A stretch of DNA of 64,000 nt from positions 1-64,000 of the forward strand of contig JAIXMR010000065.1 in assembly GCA_025677835.1 (NCBI GenBank), given 5' to 3'. Source of the DNA: Sporodiniella umbellata. Lineage: Eukaryota > Mucoromycota > Mucoromycetes > Mucorales > Rhizopodaceae. Shown in pieces: positions 54,058-64,000 of this stretch; positions within the stretch are counted from its first letter, which is position 1, and every line of letters starts with the position of its first letter. The translations under genes were made by a program, and so were the position numbers. Under the pieces are notes generated by a model, which was given only the letters and a program-made list of their open reading frames with translations, did no database searches and was not told the origin of the DNA.

Positions 54058-55976
54058 ATGCAGGCATCCAACGACCAAGATAAGATGAGTACAGACTATT
54101 CTCCGATGGAAAGGGAAGCCATTTTCCCTTATTGCCTCGAACGTCAACAAGAGGATAATCTTACTATTGACATGATTCAACTTTATCAGGTAAAAAGGAA
54201 AAAAAAAAAAGACAATCATAAACCTTGGTTGCCATTGCTTCTGATAAACAAACTTATACGATAGACCTATAGAAACTATTACCGACGCAAGAGAGCAGTG
54301 AAAGAAGAAGTCAGTTTATCAAAAAGATGCAAACCCTATTAAACAATGAATGGCCTGATCGAGATATTAAACCGAATGTGTTTGGGTAAAAAAGAAAGAG
54401 TGAGCCAGCCCTTGTTTGACTGTATTAAATAGGTCTTTTGTTAACCATTTGGGTACCAGTGCTTCTGATATTGACTTGTGTATTACCACACCTTGGAATG
54501 GACTGAAAAACGTACGTGTGTTGGCCAAACTGTTTCGAAAATGTAAGTATTCTGTGTAGGCAAAGCCAACAAGTGACATGTTTTGTAGGTGGTATGCAAC
54601 ATGTGGTGTGTGTGCCGCGGGCCAAAGTACCTATTGTCCGACTGTTTGATCCAGAGATGTAAGTGTAAGAAGGGGTAGGGGGGGGGAGGATGGCTAAGGC
54701 TGATAGAATATTAGGCAGCTTTCGTGTGATATCAATGTGAACAATACGATTGCATTACAGAATACGGAGATGATCAAAGTCTACGTGGCTTTGGACCCGC
54801 GTGTCAGGCCATTGATTATGATTCTTAAACATTGGACCAAACAGCGATTGATGAACGATGCAGGTACATAGATAAGGGAAAGCCAGGACTGTGTTTAAAA
54901 AGGTGTTAGCCAACGGCGGGACGCTCTCGTCCTATACATGGACGTGTATGATCATCAACTTTCTACAGCAACGGAAGCCACCGATCCTGCCGGTCCTTTG
55001 CGCCCAAAAGGAGTCTGCAGAAGGGTATCCCTGTTTTGATTACGACATAACGCGCTGGCAAGGCTTTGGCCGAGCGAACAGGGAGAGCCTAGGGGGACTA
55101 TTCTATGCGTTCTTTCGACGGTTTGCGCTTGAATTCGACTATGAAACCCAAGTGATCTCCGTACGCCAGGGACGTTATCTGGACAAGAAAGACAAAGGGT
55201 GGGATACGGGCAGAGACAAGGCGAGCCTGTGTGTGGAAGAGCCGTTCAATACGTCACGCAATCTAGGCAATTCTGCCGATCTAAGTTCTGTGCTTGGCTT
55301 AAGAACTGAATTCCAGCGATGTGTCGACCTGATTCTGGACCAAGCGGATCTGGACAGTGTGTTGGCATGCCATAAGCCCTGGAGTGATCCAGTAGAGATG
55401 CCAAGTCAGGCGTGTGCCGTCTCCTTGACGTTACCGACCCCGATGCCCCTGGAGGCAGAAGCGCGTCACCCGTACGATCGACGCAAGAGTATGGTGGACG
55501 GCATCTATCAAGAGATTGGACCCAGCACGTTTCATCCCCGGTTCAGTTCGTCGCAAGCCTTGGATTCGGTCATCCAGAGTAGAAATGCACGCCATGGCAG
55601 CCACCCGTCGTCCCCTGGCGCCTTGCTGCAGCTGTTTCATTCACGCCATCCGCCTTCCATCGACAGTCTCTTCACACGTGGGCAAAAGAAAAAAGCAGAA
55701 CCGCAGACCAAAGCAAAATCGAAACCAAGGCGAGCCCAACACAAAGAACCCAAACGAAGGTTCTCTCTGGGGCCAGCCGAATGGCCGTCCATCTCCAAAG
55801 TCACCCCGCAAGAACCCGTCCGAAAAGAGGTCAAAACGTTGGCCGAAATCATCAAAGTCTCTACCTCTGCTACAACTACTGCCAAACCCAAGAAAACCAC
55901 CAAAACAACCCATAAAGCCAACACACATCACCATCGACCTCAAAAAAACAAAAGCAATAACAAATTGCGGGCCTAA
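54058..55976 (+). CDS. Cid1/TUT-family terminal nucleotidyltransferase
   Basis: Six exons (54058-54189, 54273-54385, 54433-54542, 54589-54658, 54715-54863, 54910-55976) give about 546 residues. The nucleotidyltransferase core shows GSFVNHLGTSASDIDLCI with the catalytic DxD, and the third Asp region around LSCDINVNNTIALQN. The PAP-associated helical domain follows, with VRPLIMILKHWTKQR, TLSSYTWTCMIINFLQ and a later helix with LGGLFYAFFRRFALEFDY. The C-terminal 150 residues are Lys/Pro/Thr-rich and disordered. Members of this family add U or A to RNA 3' ends (fission yeast Cid1, Cid13) and promote decay or stability. Substrate preference cannot be told here: a His near the C-terminal end of the core decides U preference in Cid1, and I could not align it safely. 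All introns are GT-AG and in frame. Confidence 0.85.
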
Positions 55977-56165
55977 CACGCCTTGTTGCCATTTTTAGTA
56001 GAGTGTACATAAGAAAAATCCCCTCATAATAAAAACTCGTGTATTTTTTTTTTTTTTTTTGTATTTTTATTCAACGGAGGAGAAAGTTCTTTTCTAAATG
56101 TCAACACAGACCACCGAGCCTAGCTAAAGATGGGGACCTTTGGATGAAGTGAAGGGAGGGCAAAA

Positions 56166-56222
<57 letters not shown>

Positions 56223-57165
56223 AAAGGGGGGGGGGGAAAGGCTCATGTGTCAGTTGCGGGAAACACCCGCCCGATGGATTATTTAAAACGATTCGCGTTT
56301 TCTATCTATTACGTATCCGGACAGCCTTTCTTACTTTTTTTGCAAGAAAACAAACAAAACGGGTCAAAAAGGAAAGGAAGGGGGAATTCATTTCTGCCTT
56401 TTTTTTTTTTTTCAGAGTTTTCTCTTTTTTTGAAAAAAAAAAAAAAAAAAAAAGAGAGAGAAAAAGGGAGTGCACTTTTCCCCCCAAAGAGAAACAGAGC
56501 GCGGGAAGGGCCAAAAAAAAAAAAAAAAAAAAAGAGGGGGAAAAAAGGGAATTTTTTTTTGTTTTGACAAATTCCCCTCGTTATTCCATCAGGTAAGAGA
56601 AAGATGTCCACAATCTTCTTTATTCTTTGGCGTATGTTGTCCACAAGCCGATATCCACACACCAGCTCCAGACTGAACCTTTCTGCGCTAGGATGAAACG
56701 ATGAATAAAACAACGCCTTATTTTGTCTTGTTACCTTGGAGATAAGCTTATCCCCTCAATCCTCTCTTCCTGTGCATCGATCCCAGGTCTGGCCAAACAA
56801 TTTTTCTTTTCTTGATTTTTCAGTGCCTAGTGTTTTGAACAAAAACAAAAGACGTCGTCGGCTTAATTTCGCAGAAATCGTGTCAATAAACAAAGGGGAA
56901 AACTTCAAAAAAAAAGAGAGAGTAAAACCAAAAAAAAAAAAAAAAAAACCCTTGAAATAGTAAACATTCCTTTTCGACGGACCTTCATTTCATAATGACA
57001 GTCCGATTTTTTTTTCGTTTTTTTTTTTTTATTTTTGGAAATTTTCCCCCTTCATCTTAATTTGGAAATCAACCCAACCCCGTCTATGCTATTTGGGAAG
57101 ATCTTTCTTTTTCTTTTTCCCTCCCAAAAAAAAAGAAAAAAAAAAAAAAAAAAAAAAAAAACCAG
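55977..57165. other. Spacer with GA microsatellite and homopolymers
   Basis: (GA)n at about 56175-56219 runs into a G run. Further on are paired A, T and G-rich purine runs and a poly-A tract just before 57166. Frames here are low-complexity artefacts. Confidence 0.65.
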
Positions 57166-58151
57166 ATGTCTGAGACTATCTATGAGCCCATCTACGTGAT
57201 TGTGATTGTGTTTGTGATTCTTGTGTTTTCAGTGACGATGTGTGTCGGTTGGCGTGTATTTCGAAAGAGCCACCGTCTGGTAGTGGATCCAGCGCTTGCG
57301 TCTATAGACAAGGAAGCCGTGCAGGGTAAGCTAGACGGCGTGGTACCTCTGACCCACCCCTCTCTTTTAGTTTGGCAGGCCGCCCAACACCACCCATTTT
57401 ATCAATGCACCCGATCGTTATCCAAAAAGGAGTCACAGCCTGGCACTTTGACGCAGACGTCAGAGTACAAAAGCGGTTCTCGAGGAGGATCCTTGCCAGA
57501 TCGTCTTTTGTCAGGGCCAGGGCAGCATCACCACTCGTCTGCCCCTCCCGCAACAGGAGCTGGCTTACTGGGAAGTCAAAGTACTACAGTGACATCCTGA
57601 CGATCATTTGGCTAACCACCCGTTCGCTGGCGACTGCCTGGTTGGCATCCCCATTCTATCGCTTACCATTCACACACAGGGCATCTCTTTGTTAGTGATC
57701 CGGCCTTTGGAAGACCTTATGGATCTACGCTTCAACAGGGTGTCGGTTATCTTTTGCACAGTGCTTTTCACTAAAAACGGACAAGTAGAGCTTTTTTTTT
57801 TTTTTTAAAAAAGAAAATTCTTTTATTGTATCTATCAAAGAATCTAGGGAAAGCATTGGTAGGCTTCAAATACCCTTTATACCCTATTGTAGGTACTTCA
57901 GGTCCTTGCCATGTCTCTGCCAACTTTGGTTTACAAGAATTCCGCAGGTAAACACACAAAATAAAAATGGATTTATCAACACATCCTTTTACCAGCCAAT
58001 CAACGAGATGCCGTCTTTGGCCCTCGAGAAGGCTCCCTCCTCCCACCTCCTGCCTATGGCGGACACACGGACGATAGTATCCTGTTTCCCGCAACAGAGC
58101 ACAGTCACCTCACCTACACATCCGACCTTTCACCACAGCTATCAGGTCTAA
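57166..58151 (+). pseudogene. Decayed SSH4-like SPRY-domain membrane adaptor
   Basis: The start (57166) encodes an N-terminal membrane anchor (YVIVIVFVILVFSVTMCVGW). A GTAAGC intron joins to a block reading PPILSMHPIVIQKGVTAWHF, as in SSH4, a Rsp5 ubiquitin-ligase adaptor at the vacuole and endosome. Later blocks are also SSH4-like: CQIVFCQGQGSITTRLPLPQ, ELAYWEVKVL, HPFAGDCLVGIP, VSDPAFGRPYGSTLQQG, VLFTKNGQ, LVGFKYPLYPIVGTSGPCHV and SLLPPPAYGGHTDD. These lie in different frames, with one in-frame stop after VKVLQ and apparent loss of a strand. No set of GT-AG introns I could find joins them. I therefore call a pseudogene; sequence errors are the alternative. Confidence 0.6.
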
Positions 58152-58189
58152 CATTTGGAATCTGTTTATTAAAGCAAGCCCTGAACACG

Positions 58190-58422
58190 CTACCACTTTT
58201 TCTTCATCTAATCCACTGTACGGTTAATAAACAGTTGACACTTCTATCTATCCAATTTACAGCTAAACTAACACATTGCTTGAACGCCTGAAATTCTGCC
58301 CCGCACATGCCTTGACTGACATTTTTGTAATTAGCCGTAATACACTTTCCATAAGCTGCCGCTTGACTAGGACACGAAGCCACACCTCCCGCTATAGAAC
58401 GAATGCCTACATTCGCTTTCAT
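58190..58422 (-). CDS. Twin Cx9C mitochondrial protein, NDUFAF8-like
   Basis: Two exons (58422-58261 and 58207-58190) give 59 residues. Two exact Cx9C motifs are present, CPSQAAAYGKC and CGAEFQAFKQC, the signature of small proteins imported into the mitochondrial intermembrane space by the Mia40 disulfide relay. Spacing and the ending VSLAMKKKW resemble NDUFAF8 (human C17orf89), an assembly factor for respiratory complex I. The second exon encodes only MKKKW and was chosen because it gives this typical end; reading through the intron gives a longer, less typical tail. Complex I is retained in Mucoromycota, so this role is sensible. Confidence 0.75.
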
Positions 58423-58444
58423 CTTTTAAAAATAAAAAATAATA

Positions 58445-58481
<37 letters not shown>

Positions 58482-59174
58482 GTCAAAGTCACAGGCTTTA
58501 ACCTGGCAGTTCAAAGTTTACACTTGTTTTCTATTGGCTTTTCTCCTTTTTTTTTTTTTTTTCTTTCTTTCTCTCCTTTAGGCTTATACACTTCATCCAC
58601 AGACGACTTTGAATCTCATCAGTCCACACAAAAAAAAAAAAAAAAAGAAGGCTCAGGTATTTATAAATAGGTGGTGTAAATGAATCAGCTATTGTTGTTG
58701 TCTGTTGATTTGTAAGAATCGCAATGAAAAAGGAAATTTCGTTTCGTGACCGTCTTTTGATTCCATCGCTCCACGTTACCTGAAAAGCCTGTCGCAGTTG
58801 AGCCCAACACAACCTACATTTTCATATCGCATGGCTCCTATTTTTATTTTTATTTTTATTTTTTTCTTTATTTTGTTTTCTTTTTTATATATTTTTTATT
58901 TTTTTTTATTTTTCTTCTTTTACAGGGTTTTTCTAGTAAAAAAGAAACCACTTGTAACACACTTTTCTCCCCTACCACTTGAACTTTTCAAAGGGAAAGA
59001 AACACCAACAAAAACGTTTTCATCTATAAAGAAAAAAGGAAAAAAGTAAGAACCTTTTTTTTTCAATCCTTTTTTATTTTTTTTTTTTATTTTTTTTTTT
59101 TTTTTGGGGATACAACCGGAAAAAAAAAAGAAAAAAAAAATTTGAGAGAGAGTGTGTGTTGAGGGATTCTTTCT
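58423..59174. other. Spacer with unresolved coding-like fragments
   Basis: A-run and T-run rich. On the plus strand, words such as DSIAPRYLKSLSQLSPTQP (near 58760-58815) and VKKKPLVTHFSPLPLELF (near 58940-58995) lie on either side of a T-rich, intron-like segment ending TTTTACAG. They could be exons of a small gene between 58580 and 59046. On the minus strand a weaker frame also exists. I could not build a complete model. Confidence 0.3.
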
Positions 59175-62086
59175 ATGGATCAAAGGCTCAATCAATCAAC
59201 CAAGGACTCTGCTTCTGAAAAAGAAATTCATACACGTTACAGCTTACGAAACATCAAAGAGCCAAAGACAATTATTCCCCAAAAAAGACGAGCCAGCAAG
59301 AGCCACCGAGAGTTTTCAAAAAGAAGAATGAACTCCAAAGGAAAACAAAGCGAGAATCAACGAGAAGCAGGGTAAGTAAAGTCAAAAAGAGCGCAATTCT
59401 GATGCTATACCCTTAGTTCACTAGAGGAAACCACGTCCCACATGCCCGGATTGGAATACGACGAGCGGGAGGGAGAGTTGAGGGAAGAGGTCGATTACCG
59501 AGAGAGCCAACACGAGAGAGAAGAGGGAGAAGAAGAAGAGGAGATGATGATGATGAACGAATTGAGCCGGGTAAGACGGGCTCTGGGCCTTCAGATGGAA
59601 GGGTTGTTTGGCAGCACTTTATCGCCTGGCACCGGTCGCTTTCGTACGCTGTTGACCAACCTCAAGAACCAAGAGGAGCCCACCATGCAACTTCTCGCCC
59701 TACAGGAATTAGCAGAGATCCTGTCGGTCAGTAACGAGGATAATCTCGTAGGCTATTTCTCATGCGATAGTTTTGTGAAAGAACTCGTTCGGATCATGTC
59801 TGACCAGGATAGCATGGATGAAGATAGGATGCTGGCGTTGGCCATGAGTGAGGGCTTGGACACTGGCCATCCGGAAACCATGTTACTTGCCTGTCGCTGT
59901 ATCTCCAATCTATTGGATGCAATGCCTACCGCAGCCACCAGCATCGTTTTTCATGGCGGCATCAAAGTCTTGTGTCAAAAACTGAAATCGATCCAGTCTA
60001 TCGATCTGGCTGAACAAGCGCTCTGTGTAAAAGCCAACTCGTTCTACCGATCCAAAATCACTCATTTGTTTTGTAGGCTTTAGAAAAAATCGCGGTGCAA
60101 GTACCTCGTGCTGTGGTTCATGAAGGCGGACTGAGCGCTGCCCTCATGTATTTTGACTTCTTTAGCGTACACGCCCAACGTACCGCACTCAGAACCGCCT
60201 CCAGTTGTTTGCGTAACATCGACCCGGGTTCGTTTGCTCAAGTAACAGAAATCACACCTACACTCATGAACGCCATGAACTATTCAGATCGTACGGTGAT
60301 CGAACTCACCTGTGTTTGCTGGGTCAGAATCTCTGAAAGCTTTCGAGGTCGACGTGAGTCCCTGGAACGTGTGATCTCTCGAGACTTGCTCCAGATCCTG
60401 TTTGGGCTTATCCCCGTCTCTGGTAACACCAATGCTGCCCGCCCTTCGACTTTTCAAGATATCTTGAGAATCTTGCGTGCTGTCGCCAAAACTTCTCCCC
60501 AACTTAGCTTTGAGTTACTCAAGATGGATATCCTCGGCATCTTTTATCAAATCCTTACCGGTCTTTCGGTCCCTACGCCCCAGCAGGCCAAAACCCTCCA
60601 TGCCACCGTAGACCCCAAATGGAGCCAGTCGGTACCGGTGATCATCAAGACCATCGCCGATCTGTTTCCTTCCTTGCCCAAGGATGGCATGTTTAGCTCC
60701 GGGCGGTTCAAGGAAAACGGGCCTGTGGCCAGCCGTACGCGGTCTGCTGTACCGCCAGGAAACGACTCAGACCCTGCCGTCGAAAAGGACCCTCGGAGTG
60801 TCTGGTTTGAACAGCACCCAGACTTTCTCATCACCGCTGATGCTGCCCTCTTTCCTCTCTTCCTCGACCTCTACGCGTCCACAGTCCAATTGCGGGTACG
60901 TCAATTGATCACCTTCATCATGCTTCGCTTGATCTATTACACGGAAGCCAAAGATCTCAAGCCCATTCTCGAAAACGTCTCCCTCTCCAGTTTCTTGTCC
61001 GGCGTTCTGGCCCGTCAAGAACAACCGGGCCTGATCCTCGACGCGCTCTATCACGCCGAACTATTGATCAAAAAGCTCCCAGAGATTTATCACGTCCTGT
61101 TTGAGCGCGAGGGTGTATTTCACGAGATTGAGCTTTTGGCCAAATTGCCCCTTCAGGAGGAATCGCCCCAGGCAGAGAACCCGGTGGATGAGAGCGACAC
61201 GACCACTACCGATGCTGAAAAGAAACCAGAGGACGACGAAGAGGAGGAAAGCGAACAGGAAGAAAAGAAGGAAGCCAATAGTAGCAGCAGCAGCAGCAGC
61301 AACAACGATCGACATGCCTCCCGAAGGTTGTTGGATCGCACCGACTTCCAAGCCTTGCTGCGTGGACGCTATGGGCTCTTGCAAACCTCTGGCACCCGCC
61401 ATCGTCACTCGCATGAGGCTGAGAAAGGTCCCGGCAAAGGTTCGGTACGCAAACACATCATTCACCTGGCCCAGTACTTTGTCAATCATTACTTTCATAT
61501 CAATCACACAGACGAAAACAACTTGCCCGGCAGCAGCCTCAAAGAGATCTCCCAATTCGTACAGACTCTCCATCTCCTTCCTACCCTCTCCCAACTCTCA
61601 CTTTACCTCAAAAACTCTCTGACTGGCATCAGCAGTTTTGAACTCCTCAATTCCGGTCTAGTCAAGGCCCTCCAGGTCTTCTTGACACAACAGACTCCCC
61701 TCCACGGACTCAGTCTAACTGAACGCAAGGATGCTTTCCAAAAAGTCTTTATGGATTCCCCCGATACCGACGCGCATGGCATCAGCTCGCTCAAGAAACT
61801 CGTCGTACGTCTGCATGAAGTTCTCAGCCAGTCCGAGACATTTGAAGTCGTCACCCCGCTCGAATCCTCCTCCAGTGACGGCTTGAGAAACCCGACCAGC
61901 ATGCTTGCTAAACAGTTACGTATCCGACTTTCGGCAAAAGGAGAGCATGTACCCAGCAGTTACAAACAACTCATGGTTTCTACGCATGCTGTCGCTACCT
62001 TTCGTATTCTGGAAGAATACCTTTTGGCACGTATCCCTACCTCTGCACTAAACGAGAACAGCGACGACGACGACGACGACGACGAC

Positions 62087-62122
<36 letters not shown>

Positions 62123-63398
62123 AATGATGATGATGATGATGATAATGACAACGACGACAACGAAGCGAGGGTGGAGAATGACGATGGAGAAGAAGAAGAG
62201 GTAGAAAGACGTCTGATGTTTGGATCGACAGACGATGAGGACGGCATGGATCTTGATGAAGAAGACGAAGAAATGAGCGAGGCAGAAGTACAACAAAAAC
62301 GTTCTATAACCCAAGAAACTACAGACGAACCAAGTTCAAGCAGTGACACCCAAAAGAAAGAGGGCGAGTGGAAAATTCAGTTTTCTTTGGACGGTACATT
62401 GATCTCTAACGATACCACCGTCTATGCCGCAGTCCATAAATACGAAATGCAAGAAGGCGCGCGACAACAGCCCACAAGAATCGGTCGAAGCATCTGGTCC
62501 TCTTCTTATCCAATCACTTTCGAACGTATCTGGGTCCCTCACTCTGAAGAGATCAAAAAGGAAAGCTCGCCTGCAAACGAACCTCTGGAAACCAAAGAAG
62601 TGGCCGCTCTGGATTCTACTTGTACCCAAGTACTTTTACTGATGAAGGCACTCTCATCTGCTCTCGCCCACCGCGAGACTGGGATTCAATCTCAGGACTT
62701 TATCAACCGTAAGTTGACTGCAAAGATGAACCGTCAACTGGAAGAACCCTTGATCGTGGCCAGCTCCTGTCTGCCTTCCTGGACTTACTGGCTTATGACC
62801 ACCGCACCTTTCCTGTTCCCTTTCGAGACCCGATATCTCTTTATCCAAAGTACCTCTTTTGGTTACTCGCGTCTCATTTCTCGATGGCAAAGTCTTCAGA
62901 TGCGTAACAATAGCCAGAATGGTCCTCGCGACGATGGTCATGCTTCACAACAACCCATCTTGGGTCGAACCGAACGACAGAAAGTAAGAATCGTACGAAG
63001 TCAAATGCTCGAGTCTGCTATCAAGATATTCGATCTCTTTGGTAGCTCGCCAGGTGTACTTGAGATAGAATACGTAGACGAAGAAGGAACCGGGTTAGGT
63101 CCTACCCTTGAATTCTATGCTTCAACTTCAAAAGAATTCAGTAAACACGCTTTGAATCTATGGCGTGGCTCAGACAAGGAAAAAGAAGGCTATGTCGATG
63201 CACCCAGCGGTCTGTTTCCTAAACCTTTACCAAAATCCAATGCCAAATCTGCTAAAAAAGTCATTCAACTGTTTAGAACACTTGGTCAGTTTGTAGCCAA
63301 AGCTATGCTTGACTTTAGAATTACAGACATAGGCTTCAACACCGCTTTCTTCAGGATAGCCTTGGAGGAAACAAAACCTAGTCGAGAATTACTATCGG

Positions 63399-63434
<36 letters not shown>

Positions 63435-63562
63435 GCAATGTTAACAATAACAATAGGAGATTGACCCTGTCCTTGCTAAATCAATGAATACCTTGTATGG
63501 GTTTATTAAACAAAAAAATGCACTATACATTGACAAATCAAAGGTATGTCTAAACATGTTGC

Positions 63563-63595
<33 letters not shown>

Positions 63596-64000
63596 GGTAT
63601 AGTAACACCCAATTGTCTATAGTCAACGGCTGAAAAGATGAAAGAAATTGATGAGTTAAAGGTAGAAGGAACAAAAATAGAAGACCTGTGCTTAGATTTT
63701 ACACTTCCTGGTGACCCTACATACGAACTCAAGGTAGACTGTGCACATAATACTGAACATAGCCATTAATACGTTTCTTTGATTTTAGCCTGATGGTGGT
63801 GAAATTCCAGTTACAATTAAGAACGTTGAGAGCTATGTGGAAGCAGTGATGGACGCCGTCGTTGGCTCTGGAATATCACAACAAATCGAGGGATTCAAAG
63901 AGGGATTCAACGGTTTGTTTGCCATCAAAGACCTCAAGCTACTTACATATCCCGAACTCGTGTCTTTGTTTGGAACATCAGATGAAGACTGGAGTCTAGC
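59175..64000 (+). CDS. UFD4: HECT-type E3 ubiquitin ligase, UFD4/TRIP12-like (3' end outside window)
   Basis: Exons 59175-59371, 59417-60026, 60077-63397, 63457-63543, 63623-63733 and 63789-64000 give about 1512 residues before the window ends. The N-terminus is charged and disordered. An Armadillo-like array (about residues 130-480) contains TMQLLALQELAEILSVSNED and HGGIKVLCQKLK. Acidic tracts follow, including a 40-residue Asp run at 62064-62160. The HECT domain begins near 62980 with VRSQMLESAIKIFDLFG, then LEIEYVDEEGTGLGPTLEFY, LFRTLGQFVAKAMLD and IDPVLAKSMNTLYGF. The catalytic Cys lies beyond 64000. In yeast, Ufd4 ubiquitylates ubiquitin-fusion and N-degron substrates; TRIP12 is the animal counterpart. 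The TCA-rich junctions are GT-AG and in frame. Confidence 0.93.
62064..62160 (+). repeat. (GAC/GAT)n coding repeat encoding poly-Asp
   Basis: An array of GAC then GAT codons with a few AAT and AAC codons inside the UFD4-like gene; the reverse strand reads as poly-Val, poly-Ile or poly-Ser, which is not a gene. Confidence 0.95.

Noticed and set aside
55516..55998. 160-codon frame overlapping the Cid1-like C-terminus
   Set aside because: A shifted reading of the Lys/Pro-rich tail of the Cid1-like gene.
61061..61594. 177-codon minus-strand frame and similar ones within 60284-62941
   Set aside because: Antisense shadows of the UFD4-like gene, partly poly-Ala, poly-Val, poly-Ile or poly-Ser from its repeats.

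Overview
The window is nuclear DNA from a filamentous fungus, most likely an early-diverging Mucoromycota (Mucorales-like) species. Most genes are cut by many short GT-AG introns. Introns and spacers are full of homopolymeric A or T runs of 10 to 45 bases and of dinucleotide and trinucleotide microsatellites. The gene set fits that group: a CotH surface protein with signal peptide and GPI-type tail, a DUF8032-type protein, an OCRL-type inositol 5-phosphatase with ASH and RhoGAP-like tail, and a Tc1/mariner element. I see no prokaryotic operon, CRISPR array, rRNA or convincing tRNA. All gene models come from conserved protein blocks, reading frame and splice consensus read by eye.

Layout. 1-1744 has no recognisable gene. 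1745-4299 holds a PPZ-type phosphatase and a STAR1/FetA-like ABC ATPase. 4715-7387 is mobile DNA: an 81-bp MITE abutting a 2.6-kb Tc1/mariner element with 145-bp perfect inverted ends and a dead transposase. 7576-13512 holds a coiled-coil protein, a PXR1-like G-patch protein, a kelch protein, IWR1 and a mitochondrial K+/H+ exchange protein. 14.2-17.8 kb holds an unknown gene, CotH and a possible membrane microprotein. 18.0-22.1 kb (minus strand) holds a coiled-coil protein, SWC4/DMAP1 and a TALE homeobox gene. 22.8-31 kb holds a Tyr/Pro-rich protein, a C2H2 regulator, an ERJ5-like J-protein, the OCRL-like phosphatase and a small basic protein. 31.1-35.3 kb holds a Tea4/Bud14-like SH3 protein and a small coiled-coil protein. 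35.5-41.8 kb holds a SANT/MYB protein, an RSC9/ARID2 subunit, a Lines-like protein and HAP2/NF-YA. 42.2-50.3 kb holds an RA-PH protein, the DUF8032-like protein, ADE2 and an unknown protein. 51.2-59 kb holds a bHLH factor, a Cid1-type nucleotidyltransferase, a decayed SSH4-like SPRY gene and a twin-Cx9C protein. 59175 to the window edge is a UFD4/TRIP12-type HECT ubiquitin ligase, truncated by the window.

Neighbouring genes are not organised by pathway. Several belong to shared nuclear or membrane themes: chromatin and transcription (SWC4, RSC9/ARID2, HAP2, IWR1, homeobox, bHLH, zinc finger, SANT), phosphoinositide and polarity signalling (OCRL-like, RA-PH, Tea4-like), and ubiquitin handling (UFD4-like; SSH4-like remnant). 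The most unusual items are the element with intact ends but a dead transposase plus its abutting MITE, the eroded SSH4-like gene among otherwise intact genes, and a recurring class of T(n)A(n) palindromes in spacers.
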